Assembly: GCA_045595965.1 (NCBI GenBank)
Contig: JAZOBN010000028.1
Location: 1 to 64,000, forward strand
Source of the DNA: CAAGNP01 sp045595965
Lineage (GTDB): Bacteria; Bacteroidota; Bacteroidia; Bacteroidales; UBA932
Direction: 5' to 3'
DNA length: 64,000 nucleotides
The position numbers were made by a program, and so were the translations under genes. Every line of letters begins with the position of its first letter. Position 1 is the stretch's first letter. The notes beneath the pieces are model-generated. The model was not told the DNA's origin and ran no database searches. It saw only the letters and a program-made list of their open reading frames with translations. Shown here piece by piece: positions 34,415-43,169 of the stretch.

Positions 34415-35326
34415 ATGATACTACAAGCACCATCAACTAATTGGAAAGATTACGAACTTATCGACTCCGGTAATTTTGAGAAATTGGAGAGATTCGGTTC
34501 GTTTGTACTAGCACGTCCCGAGCCTAAAGCTCTTTGGGATAAGGCATTGAGTGATAAGGAGTGGAATTCAAGGGCACATACCCGTTTCACAACAGGGGCA
34601 GGTTTCGGCAAGGCAGGGAAAGAGGATAGCGGGACATGGAACATGTTGAAAAAGATGCCTGAGCAGTGGATGATAGGGTATAATGGGGGGCCATCCTTCA
34701 AATTGAGACTCGGTCTCACCTCGTTCAAACATGTGGGCGTTTTCCCTGAACAGGCTCCAAACTGGGAGTATATCCATCAGCAGGTTTGCAGGCTAAAATC
34801 ACAAGAGAGTTTTAAGGAGAAACCACCTAAAGTTCTGAACTTGTTTGCCTATACCGGTGCCGCTTCGCTCGCAGCAAAGTGTGCAGGGGCAGATGTTACC
34901 CATCTTGACTCGGTGAGGCAGGTAGTTACCTGGGCAAGGGGAAATATGGAGTTCTCGAAACTTGACAATATCAGATGGGTGGTTGAGGATGCGTTGAAGT
35001 TTGTCAAGAGGGAGGCAAAACGGGGCAATACCTACAATGGTCTTATCCTTGACCCCCCGGCTTACGGTCATGGTCCTGATGGGGAGAAATGGAAACTTGA
35101 TGAGTGTCTGTTCGAACTTTTGCAGAATTGCAGCAAGATTCTTGCCCCTGAGGATAGTTTTATGGTGCTGAATCTCTATTCCAACGGATATTCGGCTATG
35201 CTTGCAGATACTTTGGTCAAATGTGCTTTCGGAGATGGCGGAAAACGTATCTCCGGTGAGCTGATGCTTAATGATAATTTCGGACGCTCTCTTCCGTTGA
35301 GTGTCTTCACCCGTTTGGAGAGATAG
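34415..35326 (+). CDS. Class I SAM-dependent RNA methyltransferase (RlmI/RlmK-like)
   Basis: A 303-residue enzyme. The methyltransferase domain starts around residue 140: VLNLFAYTGAASLAAKCAGADVTHLD (motif I), VVEDALKFVKRE, and the catalytic motif LILDPPAYGHG. The family (Methyltrans_SAM) contains rRNA cytosine-5 methyltransferases such as RlmI; the N-terminal PUA domain of RlmI is absent. The exact RNA target is unknown. lgt follows 4 bp later. Confidence 0.82.
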   Translation: MILQAPSTNWKDYELIDSGNFEKLERFGSFVLARPEPKALWDKALSDKEWNSRAHTRFTTGAGFGKAGKEDSGTWNMLKKMPEQWMIGYNGGPSFKLRLGLTSFKHVGVFPEQAPNWEYIHQQVCRLKSQESFKEKPPKVLNLFAYTGAASLAAKCAGADVTHLDSVRQVVTWARGNMEFSKLDNIRWVVEDALKFVKREAKRGNTYNGLILDPPAYGHGPDGEKWKLDECLFELLQNCSKILAPEDSFMVLNLYSNGYSAMLADTLVKCAFGDGGKRISGELMLNDNFGRSLPLSVFTRLER

Positions 35327-35330
35327 AATA

Positions 35331-36230
35331 ATGATGAATCTTTTGTCTGTAATTTGGGATCTTAATCCTGTGATGTTCAGTCTGGGTCCTTTGGAGATCA
35401 GGTATTATTCCATTTTGTTTGTCTCAGGACTCTTCCCTATCGGTTATTATATTGTCAGAAATTTCTATAAAAGGGAAGGAATGCCGTTGGAACTCCTTGA
35501 ACCACTTTTGTATGCTTTGTTCATCGGTACCCTTGTGGGGGCACGTCTGGGCCATTGTCTTTTTTATGACTTCACATACTATTTCACCCATCCACACAAG
35601 ATTCTGATGGTGTGGGAGGGGGGACTTGCCTCTCACGGTGGTGCAATCGGATGTATTCTGGCTTTATGGTGGTATTGCCACAAGTATGGAAAGAAGAACG
35701 GGTTCGATTTTTTGTGGGTAGTGGACCGAGTGGTTATTGCTACCTGTTTTGCAGGGTGTCTTATCAGACTGGGAAATTTGTGCAACTCGGAAATATATGG
35801 AAATCCTACAGATCTCCCTTGGGGATTTGTCTTTGTGTTGAGGGGGGAAACAGTTCCAAAACACCCTACACAACTCTATGAGGCTTTGAGTTATTTCCTT
35901 TTAGGTCTTGTGTTGCTCTGGCTCTATTACAAGAGACTTGACAAGATGAAGAGGGGTTCATTCTTTGGAATCTTTTTCATCATCTTATTCGGGATGAGGT
36001 TCCTGATAGAGTTTGTAAAAGAGCCACAGGAGGCTTTTGAAGAGGGCTTGGCGATAAATATGGGGCAGATATTGAGTATCCCGTTCATTGTCGCCGGGAT
36101 AGTTATCCTGATATATTCCATCAGGAAAGGAAAATCTTCTTATCCAGACAGGGAGGTTCCAAAACACCTCAGACCTGCCCAGAACAAAAAGGTGGATTTA
36201 AGCAATGTGCACTCTGCAAGCAAAAAATAA
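35331..36230 (+). CDS. lgt: Prolipoprotein diacylglyceryl transferase
   Basis: A 299-residue seven-helix inner-membrane enzyme that transfers diacylglycerol to the lipobox cysteine, the first step of lipoprotein maturation. It carries GGLASHGGAIG (H102), RLGNLCNSEIYG (R146) and HPTQLYE (178-184), matching the essential E. coli residues. This window alone encodes several lipoproteins (MFP, GldH, DUF4270, SusD-like) that need it. The start at 35331 or the adjacent ATG at 35334 is possible. Between the methyltransferase (4 bp) and the desulfidase (4 bp). Confidence 0.95.
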   Translation: MMNLLSVIWDLNPVMFSLGPLEIRYYSILFVSGLFPIGYYIVRNFYKREGMPLELLEPLLYALFIGTLVGARLGHCLFYDFTYYFTHPHKILMVWEGGLASHGGAIGCILALWWYCHKYGKKNGFDFLWVVDRVVIATCFAGCLIRLGNLCNSEIYGNPTDLPWGFVFVLRGETVPKHPTQLYEALSYFLLGLVLLWLYYKRLDKMKRGSFFGIFFIILFGMRFLIEFVKEPQEAFEEGLAINMGQILSIPFIVAGIVILIYSIRKGKSSYPDREVPKHLRPAQNKKVDLSNVHSASKK

Positions 36231-36234
36231 TACT

Positions 36235-37533
36235 ATGAAAGATTTTATAGAACTTATCCAAAAAGAGGTAAAACCTGCATTGGGATGTACTGAGCCTATT
36301 GCTGTCGCTCTGGCTGTGGCAAAAGGGTGTGAGACACTCCGTGATTTCGGTGGTGAACTTTGCAGTGTCGAGGTGAAAGTGAGTGGAAATATCCTCAAAA
36401 ATGGGATGGGGGTAGGTATCCCAGGAACAGGGATGGTAGGGTTACATATTGCAACAGCTCTGGCCTGTTTTTGCGGCAAGTCTGAATACGGCCTGGAGGT
36501 TCTTAAAGATTTGACCCAGGAGGATGTAAATATGGCTAAGGAGTTTGTCCGCCAGAAAAAAGTTTCAATCTCTCTTGCCGATACAGACAAGAAGCTGTAT
36601 GTGGAGGTGGTGTGTGCTTCTGTATGTGGCAAACACTCTTCAAAAGTTGTGATAGCAGATAATCACGATTCGATTGTGTTTGTGAAAGGGGATTCTGAGG
36701 TGTTGCTTGATCTTCAGAGTAATATGGGAAATTCCCAAAGTGGCGTGGCAAATAGCAAAGGGACACTTGACTATAATCTCTCAGTGGATAAGATATACGA
36801 TTTTGCAAAGAATACACCATTCGATGAGATCTCATTTATCCTTGAAGGGGCACGTATGAATATGGCTTTGGCTCAAGAGGGACTCAAGCATCCTTATGGT
36901 CTCCAGGTGGGGAGAACTTTGCTTGATAGCCGCAATAAGGGGATTTTTGGAGAGGGGCTGATGAATGCATGTATGGCACTTACAGCCGCAGCTTCAGATG
37001 CAAGGATGGCGGGATGCACTCTCCCTGCCATGTCAAATTCGGGGAGTGGAAACCAGGGAATAACTGTCTCGATGCCGGTTGTGGCAGCAGCCGGAGAACT
37101 TGGTTCAAGTGATGAAGAGCTTGCAAGGGCTCTTGTGTTGAGTAACCTTATTGCTATTCATATTAAAGGTTATCTTGGAAAACTCTCTGCTCTGTGTGGT
37201 TGTGTAATCGCTTCTGCAGGCTCATCTTGCGGAATTGTCATGCTTAAAGGGGGGAGTGTGGAGCAGGTGAAGTATGCAATCAAGAATATGGTAGGAAATA
37301 TCACCGGAATGGTGTGTGACGGAGCTAAAGTGGGGTGTGCTTTGAAAGTTGCTTCAGGGGTATCCTCATCTGTCCAGTCTGCAATTCTTGCCCTGGAAAA
37401 CATCTGCATTTCGTCCAACGATGGCATTATAGATGAGGATGTGGAGAAGACAATCAAGAATCTCGGGACAATCGGATCAAAGGGGATGCAGAGTACCGAT
37501 AATATGATTCTCGATATTATGGTATGTAAATAG
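36235..37533 (+). CDS. L-cysteine desulfidase family protein (CyuA/CdsB, UPF0597)
   Basis: A 432-residue protein of the serine-dehydratase-alpha fold. Motifs include PALGCTEPIAVALAVAKG (Cys18), SGSGNQGITVSMPV, GSSCGIVMLKGG and VCDGAKVGCALKVASG, the cysteines expected to hold a [4Fe-4S] cluster. It should break L-cysteine to pyruvate, ammonia and sulfide. The start at 36235 is used; an upstream reading would enter lgt. Last gene of the methyltransferase-lgt operon. Confidence 0.88.
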   Translation: MKDFIELIQKEVKPALGCTEPIAVALAVAKGCETLRDFGGELCSVEVKVSGNILKNGMGVGIPGTGMVGLHIATALACFCGKSEYGLEVLKDLTQEDVNMAKEFVRQKKVSISLADTDKKLYVEVVCASVCGKHSSKVVIADNHDSIVFVKGDSEVLLDLQSNMGNSQSGVANSKGTLDYNLSVDKIYDFAKNTPFDEISFILEGARMNMALAQEGLKHPYGLQVGRTLLDSRNKGIFGEGLMNACMALTAAASDARMAGCTLPAMSNSGSGNQGITVSMPVVAAAGELGSSDEELARALVLSNLIAIHIKGYLGKLSALCGCVIASAGSSCGIVMLKGGSVEQVKYAIKNMVGNITGMVCDGAKVGCALKVASGVSSSVQSAILALENICISSNDGIIDEDVEKTIKNLGTIGSKGMQSTDNMILDIMVCK

Positions 37534-37562
37534 AAAAAGGGGAATCAATACTCTCCCCTTTC
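37532..37562 (-). terminator. Terminator shared by the smpB and desulfidase 3' ends
   Basis: AAAGGGGA (37536-37543) and TCCCCTTT (37554-37561) form an 8-bp stem with a 10-nt loop. On the minus strand it is followed by TTTTCTATTT, a good T tract for smpB; the plus-strand side is poorer. It covers the last codons of smpB. Confidence 0.7.
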
Positions 37563-38000
37563 AAATTCGCGACGCTGATCCTTCTCTTTTATGGATTGGC
37601 GTTTGTCATACTCTTTCTTTCCCCTTGCAAGGGCGATCACAAGTTTGGCAAATCCATTCTCTGCGATGAACAGTCTCACTGTGACTATTGTCATCCCTTT
37701 CTCTTGAGAGGCTCTTTTGAGTTTGCGAAGCTCCCTTTTGGTGAGAAGGAGTTTCCTGTCCCTCTTAGGGTCGTGTTTATTGAAACTGCCCCACCAATAG
37801 TCTGCTACATGCATATTTTTGACAAAGAGTTCGTTGCCTACGAAATAACAGTAACTGTCGGGTAGGGAGGCTTTACCTGAACGGATCGATTTTATCTCTG
37901 TTCCGCTAAGGACAATCCCGGCAGTGTAGGTCTCTATGAACTCATATTCAAAAGATGCCTTCTTGTTTTTTATGTTTATGTCACTTTTTGTTCTTGCCAT
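37545..38000 (-). CDS. smpB: SsrA-binding protein SmpB
   Basis: A 151-residue tmRNA partner for rescue of stalled ribosomes. It has NIKNKKASFEYEFIETYTAGIVLSGTEIKSIRSGKASL, the KNMHVADYWWGS segment and the basic C-terminus KEYDKRQSIKEKDQRREFERGE that enters the decoding site. The start at 38000 is chosen because the -7 box at 38007-38014 covers the ATG three codons upstream. That leaves an almost leaderless mRNA. Confidence 0.95.
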   Translation of the reverse strand: MARTKSDINIKNKKASFEYEFIETYTAGIVLSGTEIKSIRSGKASLPDSYCYFVGNELFVKNMHVADYWWGSFNKHDPKRDRKLLLTKRELRKLKRASQEKGMTIVTVRLFIAENGFAKLVIALARGKKEYDKRQSIKEKDQRREFERGEY

Positions 38001-38006
38001 ACCGGG

Positions 38007-38014
38007 CAAAATTA
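38007..38014 (-). promoter_or_regulatory. -7 promoter box of smpB, 6 nt before the start codon
   Basis: TAATTTTG on the minus strand ends 6 nt before the ATG at 38000. No -33 TTTG at the correct spacing. If active it makes an mRNA with almost no leader. Confidence 0.55.
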
Positions 38015-38035
38015 CAAAAAGATTGCCAATATTTT

Positions 38036-38043
38036 TATCTTTG
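38036..38043 (+). promoter_or_regulatory. -7 promoter box of miaA, 4 nt before the start codon
   Basis: TATCTTTG ends 4 nt before the ATG at 38048. The predicted transcript begins at or next to the start codon. Confidence 0.55.
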
Positions 38044-38047
38044 TGAT

Positions 38048-38908
38048 ATGAAACTCTTATGTGTACTTGGCCCTACGGCTTCGGGGAAAACCAAATATGC
38101 GGTAAAACTTGCCCGCCAGATGAATGGAGAGATCATTTCTGCTGACTCCAGACAGGTCTATCGTGGAATGGATATAGGGACAGGAAAGGATCTGGAGGAA
38201 TACCAGGAGATACCATACCATCTGATAGATATCCTTGATGCGGGGGAGAAGTATGATATCTTCAGATACAGGAAGGATTTTATAAGGGTTTACAATGATA
38301 TTGTCGCCAGGGGAAAGTTCCCAATCTTGTGTGGAGGGTCAGGTTTGTATATCGAAGCTGCGACAAGGGACTACAAACTTCAGGATGTGCCTCAGAATCC
38401 GCAACTCCGTTCGGAACTTGAAAAAGAGGATATGGAGACCCTTGTGGCAAAACTCGCCACCTATAAATCGCTCCACAATACTACTGATTATGATACAAAA
38501 CAGAGGTTGATAAGGGCCCTTGAAATAGCGATTTATCAGGATGAGCACCCCGATTTTGTCTCTCCTGATATTACACTCCCGTTTGACACCTCTGAGGTTA
38601 AATATGTGGGTGTTTCGGTGAGCAGGGAGGTTCGTAATGCGAGGATTGATGCAAGACTGGATGCCCGTCTGAAGGAGGGGATGGTGGAGGAGGTACGGGG
38701 GCTTCTTGATAGAGGTGTTCCTGCAGAAAATCTCCTCTATTATGGGCTGGAATATAAGTTTGTGACACAATATCTCATCGGAGAGCTCTCTTATCAGGAG
38801 ATGGTTGACAAACTCAGGATAGCTATCCATCAGTTTGCAAAACGGCAGATGACCTGGTTCAGAGGGATGGAGAGAAAAGGGATTGAGATAGAATGGAGAG
38901 AAATATAA
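38048..38908 (+). CDS. miaA: tRNA dimethylallyltransferase
   Basis: A 286-residue enzyme that prenylates A37 of tRNAs reading UNN codons. The P-loop is GPTASGKT (8-15), then ISADSRQVYRGMDIGTGKD and CGGSGLYIEA, all typical. The C-terminal QMTWFRGM is the usual RQxTWFR motif. The start M-K-L-L-C-V-L is required by the P-loop position; longer readings would cross the smpB promoter. Operon with the SGNH hydrolase, 17 bp downstream. Confidence 0.95.
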   Translation: MKLLCVLGPTASGKTKYAVKLARQMNGEIISADSRQVYRGMDIGTGKDLEEYQEIPYHLIDILDAGEKYDIFRYRKDFIRVYNDIVARGKFPILCGGSGLYIEAATRDYKLQDVPQNPQLRSELEKEDMETLVAKLATYKSLHNTTDYDTKQRLIRALEIAIYQDEHPDFVSPDITLPFDTSEVKYVGVSVSREVRNARIDARLDARLKEGMVEEVRGLLDRGVPAENLLYYGLEYKFVTQYLIGELSYQEMVDKLRIAIHQFAKRQMTWFRGMERKGIEIEWREI

Positions 38909-38925
38909 CAAATCAAATTATAGCT

Positions 38926-40005
38926 ATGATTAGAAGAATTTTTGTGGTTGTTGCTTTAGTAGCCCTCTCATTGCAGGCTTCTTTTGCACAAAAAGCATCG
39001 GAACTTAAATATACAGATGCTCAGGAATTTGCCCTGCTGATCAATCAGGGTTATGATAATACAGAGATGACCTATTCACGTCTCCCGGCAGATATGAAGG
39101 ATCAGATCAGAAAGGCGGTATGGGATCTTGGTCTCAACTCTGCAGGTCTGGCGATCAGATTTAGTTCAAATGCCAAATGTATGGGAGCCCAGTGGACTCT
39201 GTTGAACAATTTCCACATGAACCACATGCCTGGAACTGGTATCAGGGGTATAGATCTTTATACCCTTGAGAAAGGGGAGTGGAGATTTGTAGGGACTGTC
39301 CAACCTAATGGAAAAGAGTCACGCAATATTTTCTTTAGAAATGGTGACGGTTCGCAGAGGGAGTATCTGGCATATCTGCCATTGTATGACGGCGTAGTAA
39401 AACTGGAGATTGGTGTCGATTCTACAGCTACCGTATCTGCTCCGAAAGTGGAGAAATTTACAAGTCGCAAGCCTATCCTGTTTTACGGAACAAGCATTAC
39501 ACAAGGTGGGTGCGCTTCGCGTCCAGGTATGATTTATACAAGTATACTTGGCAGATGGTTTGACTGTCAGACTATCAATCTTGGATTCAGTGGTAACGCA
39601 CGTATGGACAAATCGATGGTAGAGGCTATCAAGAGGGTAGATGCAGAGAAATATGTCATCGACTGCCTTCCAAACTGTACACAGCAGATAATCCGTGATT
39701 CTGGCTACTATTTTATCTCCACACTTGCTGCTTCACGTCCCGATGTGACCATCTACATGGTGGAGAATATAAACTTCCCAGACAGACTTGTAAATAAAAG
39801 GACCGACAACGATCTTGTAGAGAAGAACCAGTTGTGGGGGGAACTTTACAAGAGGCTGCGCAAAGAGGGATACAAGAATATTAGATATATACCTGCAGAC
39901 GGCCTTGTGGGAGAAGATGACGAGCACTCAGTGGATGCAGCACATCTTACAGATCTCGGTTTCCTGAGGATGGCCGAAGGGTTGAAAAAACACCTTAAAA
40001 GGTAA
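38926..40005 (+). CDS. Exported SGNH/GDSL-type hydrolase
   Basis: A 359-residue protein with signal peptide MIRRIFVVVALVALSLQASFAQ, an N-terminal beta domain (residues about 45-175, SGNH_hydro_N-like) and a C-terminal hydrolase domain. The nucleophile block is ILFYGTSITQGG, block II GFSGNA, block III DCLPNC and the His block DAAHLTDLG. It should cleave esters (acetyl groups) on a sugar polymer. Start at 38926 gives the signal peptide. Its stop codon directly abuts the stop codon of the opposite gene. Confidence 0.85.
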   Translation: MIRRIFVVVALVALSLQASFAQKASELKYTDAQEFALLINQGYDNTEMTYSRLPADMKDQIRKAVWDLGLNSAGLAIRFSSNAKCMGAQWTLLNNFHMNHMPGTGIRGIDLYTLEKGEWRFVGTVQPNGKESRNIFFRNGDGSQREYLAYLPLYDGVVKLEIGVDSTATVSAPKVEKFTSRKPILFYGTSITQGGCASRPGMIYTSILGRWFDCQTINLGFSGNARMDKSMVEAIKRVDAEKYVIDCLPNCTQQIIRDSGYYFISTLAASRPDVTIYMVENINFPDRLVNKRTDNDLVEKNQLWGELYKRLRKEGYKNIRYIPADGLVGEDDEHSVDAAHLTDLGFLRMAEGLKKHLKR

Positions 40006-40527
40006 TTAACAGATATTGTCCAGATCAATCAGCTCCCACTCTCCGCCCCAGAGTTCCAGAAACCTGCGGAGATCGGAGTTGGGGATAACAATGGTGGCTG
40101 TATTGTCATTGGGGTGAAAACTGATATGCCCTGCATCTATGAGGTCTTTGTCAAGGAACAGTTTTACTTTCTTTTCCGGATCATTGATCAGACCGAATAG
40201 TGATACAGAGCCAGGTGTTGTCCCCAAGCATCTCTCCATCCTTTCGGGTGATGCGAAAGAGAGCTTGCCTTGGTGGAGAACTTTCTCAAGATCGTGGATG
40301 GGGAGTGTTTTATGACACTCGAAAATCACCAGATAGTGTTTGTTACCCTTGTGGTTTCTGAAAAACAAGTTTTTGCAATGTAGGGCATCCTCCTCTTTGC
40401 AGCACTCTGTCCAATAGTCAAGGGCAAGTTCTATAGTGGGGAGTGGCGGGTGTTCATACATTTTGAAATCAAAACCCCACTCCTGGAGTTTGTCCAAAAC
40501 AATTTTTCTGCGTTCAATCTGTTCCAT
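40006..40527 (-). CDS. Prolyl-tRNA editing protein (ProX/YbaK-type)
   Basis: A 173-residue protein with the YbaK/aaRS-associated domain: HCKNLFFRNHKGNKHYLVIFECHKTLPIHDLEKVL and LGTTPGSVSLFGLINDPEKKVKLFLDKDL. ProX-type proteins deacylate mischarged Ala-tRNA-Pro in trans. The start at 40527 (M-E-Q-I-E-R) is set by the -7 box only 4 nt upstream; longer readings would enter it. Confidence 0.9.
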   Translation of the reverse strand: MEQIERRKIVLDKLQEWGFDFKMYEHPPLPTIELALDYWTECCKEEDALHCKNLFFRNHKGNKHYLVIFECHKTLPIHDLEKVLHQGKLSFASPERMERCLGTTPGSVSLFGLINDPEKKVKLFLDKDLIDAGHISFHPNDNTATIVIPNSDLRRFLELWGGEWELIDLDNIC

Positions 40528-40531
40528 GGTG

Positions 40532-40539
40532 CAAATGTA
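40532..40539 (-). promoter_or_regulatory. -7 promoter box of the prolyl-tRNA editing gene, 4 nt before the start codon
   Basis: TACATTTG on the minus strand ends 4 nt before the ATG at 40527, so the transcript would start at or beside the start codon. It lies in the 19-bp gap to the divergent ATP-grasp gene. Confidence 0.55.
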
Positions 40540-40546
40540 GCATTTT

Positions 40547-41413
40547 ATGATGAAAAAAGTATGGTTCATTTATCCTGATACCACCCCGAGAGACTCTAAT
40601 GCTTTCGGATGGTTTGGCGAGAGTTTCGGAAAGTTCGGACTTGAAACCGAGTTTTTCTTCTGGGATAAGTGTGGAGAATCGGACTGCTTATCAAAGAAGG
40701 TACTACCTGATGTAGTTGTAATGAGGGGGTATAATTCGAGAATTTCAAGATTTTTTGAAACAGAAGGGGTAAAGGTAATAAACAGCACATCGTCAATGGA
40801 GTTGTGCAGGGACAAGGTGGCTACAGGGAGAGTTCTTGAAAAATGTAATATTCCTACTCCGAAAACTTTCCTATACCCTATGCAGTATCCGGAGTGGAAA
40901 GAGCTGTCAAACGATTTCAACAGGAAGTGCATTATAATGAAACTCTCTATGGGGTCAAAAGGGGAGGAGGTTTTCTTGCTTGAGAATGAGGAAGATTACA
41001 GAGTAGCAAAGGATTTCTGCCAATCATCGGAATTGATAAATGAGGGGGCTGTTCCAATGTTTCAGGAGTATATTTCTACAAGCAGAGGGAGAGATATAAG
41101 GGTGTGGGTTGTCGGTGGAGAGGTGGCAGGACACACCTTGAGGTATAATCCCGGCTCCTTCAAATCCAATTTTGCCCAGGGTGGAGGTGTAAAAGATATT
41201 GAACTTGATGATAAAGTGGCAGAACTTGCGGTAAATGCTTCCAGAGCGCTTGGCCTGGAGTTTGCCGGGGTGGATATCCTGTTTGGTGGCGGAGAGTGGT
41301 GTGAGTATCTTGTATGTGAGGTAAATGGAAATGCGGGATTCCGGACAGCATCTTTAATCGGAGGGATAGATATACCCGCTGCTTTGGCCCATTATATTGC
41401 AGGGCTGAAGTGA
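40547..41413 (+). CDS. RimK-like ATP-grasp ligase
   Basis: A 288-residue ATP-grasp protein: pre-grasp PDVVVMRGYNSRISRF, NSTSSMELCRDKVATGRVLEKCNIPTPKTF, IIMKLSMGSKGEEVFLLEN, FQEYI-SRGRDIRVWVVGGEV and the metal-binding EVNGNAGFR. It resembles RimK/LysX-type ligases that form amide bonds, often adding glutamate. Substrate unknown, and no tag or carrier gene is adjacent. Starts as ATG-ATG at 40547, 19 bp from the divergent editing gene. Confidence 0.82.
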   Translation: MMKKVWFIYPDTTPRDSNAFGWFGESFGKFGLETEFFFWDKCGESDCLSKKVLPDVVVMRGYNSRISRFFETEGVKVINSTSSMELCRDKVATGRVLEKCNIPTPKTFLYPMQYPEWKELSNDFNRKCIIMKLSMGSKGEEVFLLENEEDYRVAKDFCQSSELINEGAVPMFQEYISTSRGRDIRVWVVGGEVAGHTLRYNPGSFKSNFAQGGGVKDIELDDKVAELAVNASRALGLEFAGVDILFGGGEWCEYLVCEVNGNAGFRTASLIGGIDIPAALAHYIAGLK

Positions 41414-41432
41414 TTCTTTTGGATTAAATTTA

Positions 41433-41440
41433 TATATTTG
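41433..41440 (+). promoter_or_regulatory. -7 promoter box of the C1B peptidase
   Basis: TATATTTG, 24 nt before the ATG at 41465. The nearest TTTG is only 11 nt upstream, so no proper -33. Confidence 0.5.
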
Positions 41441-41464
41441 TCTGCAAATCAAATATTATATGTT

Positions 41465-42841
41465 ATGAGAAGAGTATTTACAGCATTTTCTCTTTTTTGT
41501 CTGAGCCTTTTGGTGTTTGCCCAGGGTGGAATCACATCTGAGGATCTTTCAAAAATCAAGGAGGGATATAAAGGGACCCCTGAGGAGGTTGCCTTGAGAA
41601 ACGCAATCAGCAGAAATGATATTAACAAGCTGGCAATCAATCTTGATAGCCAGGCTAATATTGACACCTACTTTTCACATAAGGTTCCATCTAAAGGGAT
41701 AACTGACCAGCAGTCAAGCGGAAGATGCTGGCTCTTTACCGGAATGAATGTATTGAGGGCGGAGATGATTGAAAAGTATAATCTGGGTCCATTTGAGTTT
41801 TCACAGAATTACAACTTCTTCTGGGATCAGCTTGAGAAGTCAAATCTTTTTCTTCAAGGGATCATTGATACCCGCAAGCTCCCTGCAGATGACAGAAAAG
41901 TTGAGTGGCTCTTCAAGCATGCGCTTGGCGATGGGGGACAGTTTACCGGTGTATCTGACCTGATCATGAAATACGGACTTGTCCCTAAAGAGGTGATGCC
42001 AGAGACCTATTCAAGTGACAATACATCCAGAATGTCTATGCTGCTCAATCTGAAACTCAAGGAGTTTGGTCTGGAACTTAGAGAGATGAAGGGTTCGGCA
42101 GAGGTATTGAAGGGTCGCAAGATGGAGATGTTGGCATTTGTTTACAGATTTCTTGTTCTGAATCTTGGCGAGCCTCCTACAGAGTTTACATGGACAATGT
42201 ATGATGCGTCGGGCAAACCTGTAAGCACAAAGAGATATACCCCTAAATCATTCTACGACGAATATATCGGCAAGGATCTTATAAACAGTTATGTGTTGTT
42301 GATGAATGACCCCACAAGGGAGTATTATAAGGTATATGAAATTGAGTATGATCGTCACCAGTATGATGGAGAAAACTGGATTTATATAAATCTGCCTATA
42401 GAAGATATCAAGGAGATGGCGATAGCCTCTATTAAAGATAGTACAATGATGTATTTCTCTTGTGATGTGGGGAAATTCTACAATAGAGAGAGAGGTATCC
42501 TCGATGTTGATTATTACGATTACGGCTCTCTGATGGGAACCTCTTTTGGTATGGACAAGAGGGAGAGAATCCTGACCGGTGCGAGCGGATCTTCTCACGC
42601 TATGACACTTATGGCTGTCGATTTGGATGAGGATGGAAAACCAAAGAAATGGATGGTTGAGAACTCATGGGGTATGACAGGGTATAAAGGTCATCTTATC
42701 ATGACAGACAAATGGTTTGATGAGTATATGTTCAGACTTGTAGTGGACAAGAAATATGTTCCAGCCAAAATTCTGGATCTTTTGAAGATGAAGCCTGTAA
42801 TGCTCCCCCCTTGGGATCCGATGTTCGCTCCGGAAAACTAA
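41465..42841 (+). CDS. Exported C1B cysteine peptidase (aminopeptidase C/bleomycin-hydrolase type)
   Basis: A 458-residue papain-fold peptidase with the triad in place: QQSSGRCWLF (C88), SGSSHAMTLM (H378) and VENSWG (N400). Unlike cytoplasmic bleomycin hydrolases it has a signal peptide (MRRVFTAFSLFCLSLLVFAQ), so it works in the periplasm or outside. The family trims peptides from the N-terminus. It is a single gene. Confidence 0.92.
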   Translation: MRRVFTAFSLFCLSLLVFAQGGITSEDLSKIKEGYKGTPEEVALRNAISRNDINKLAINLDSQANIDTYFSHKVPSKGITDQQSSGRCWLFTGMNVLRAEMIEKYNLGPFEFSQNYNFFWDQLEKSNLFLQGIIDTRKLPADDRKVEWLFKHALGDGGQFTGVSDLIMKYGLVPKEVMPETYSSDNTSRMSMLLNLKLKEFGLELREMKGSAEVLKGRKMEMLAFVYRFLVLNLGEPPTEFTWTMYDASGKPVSTKRYTPKSFYDEYIGKDLINSYVLLMNDPTREYYKVYEIEYDRHQYDGENWIYINLPIEDIKEMAIASIKDSTMMYFSCDVGKFYNRERGILDVDYYDYGSLMGTSFGMDKRERILTGASGSSHAMTLMAVDLDEDGKPKKWMVENSWGMTGYKGHLIMTDKWFDEYMFRLVVDKKYVPAKILDLLKMKPVMLPPWDPMFAPEN

Positions 42842-42925
42842 AATTTCATTTTTAGGAAAAATTTTCTTTACTTTGCGACTTAATTGTATTAAATAAAACG
42901 TATTTATTAACTAAAATTTTAAACC

Positions 42926-43162
42926 ATGGCAGAAATTGCTTCTAAAGTAAAAGCTATCATTGTTGACAAACTAGGCGTTGACGAAAGCGAAGTTGTTCCT
43001 ACAGCTAACTTTACCAATGATCTTGGTGCTGATTCTCTTGATACTGTAGAACTTATTATGGAGTTTGAAAAAGCATTCAATATTACTATTCCAGATGATG
43101 CAGCAGAGCACATCTCAACAGTAGGTGATGCTGTTTCTTACATCGAAGAAAGATTGAAATAA
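42926..43162 (+). CDS. acpP: Acyl carrier protein
   Basis: A 78-residue ACP; the phosphopantetheine serine is S37 in GADSLDTVELIMEFE. Acidic, helical and typical. It carries fatty acyl chains for FabF, whose gene follows 7 bp later. A -7-like TTACTTTG lies at 42868-42875 (one mismatch to TAnnTTTG), preceded by AT-rich DNA; the start codon is 50 nt downstream. Confidence 0.97.
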   Translation: MAEIASKVKAIIVDKLGVDESEVVPTANFTNDLGADSLDTVELIMEFEKAFNITIPDDAAEHISTVGDAVSYIEERLK

Positions 43163-43169
43163 GTATAAA

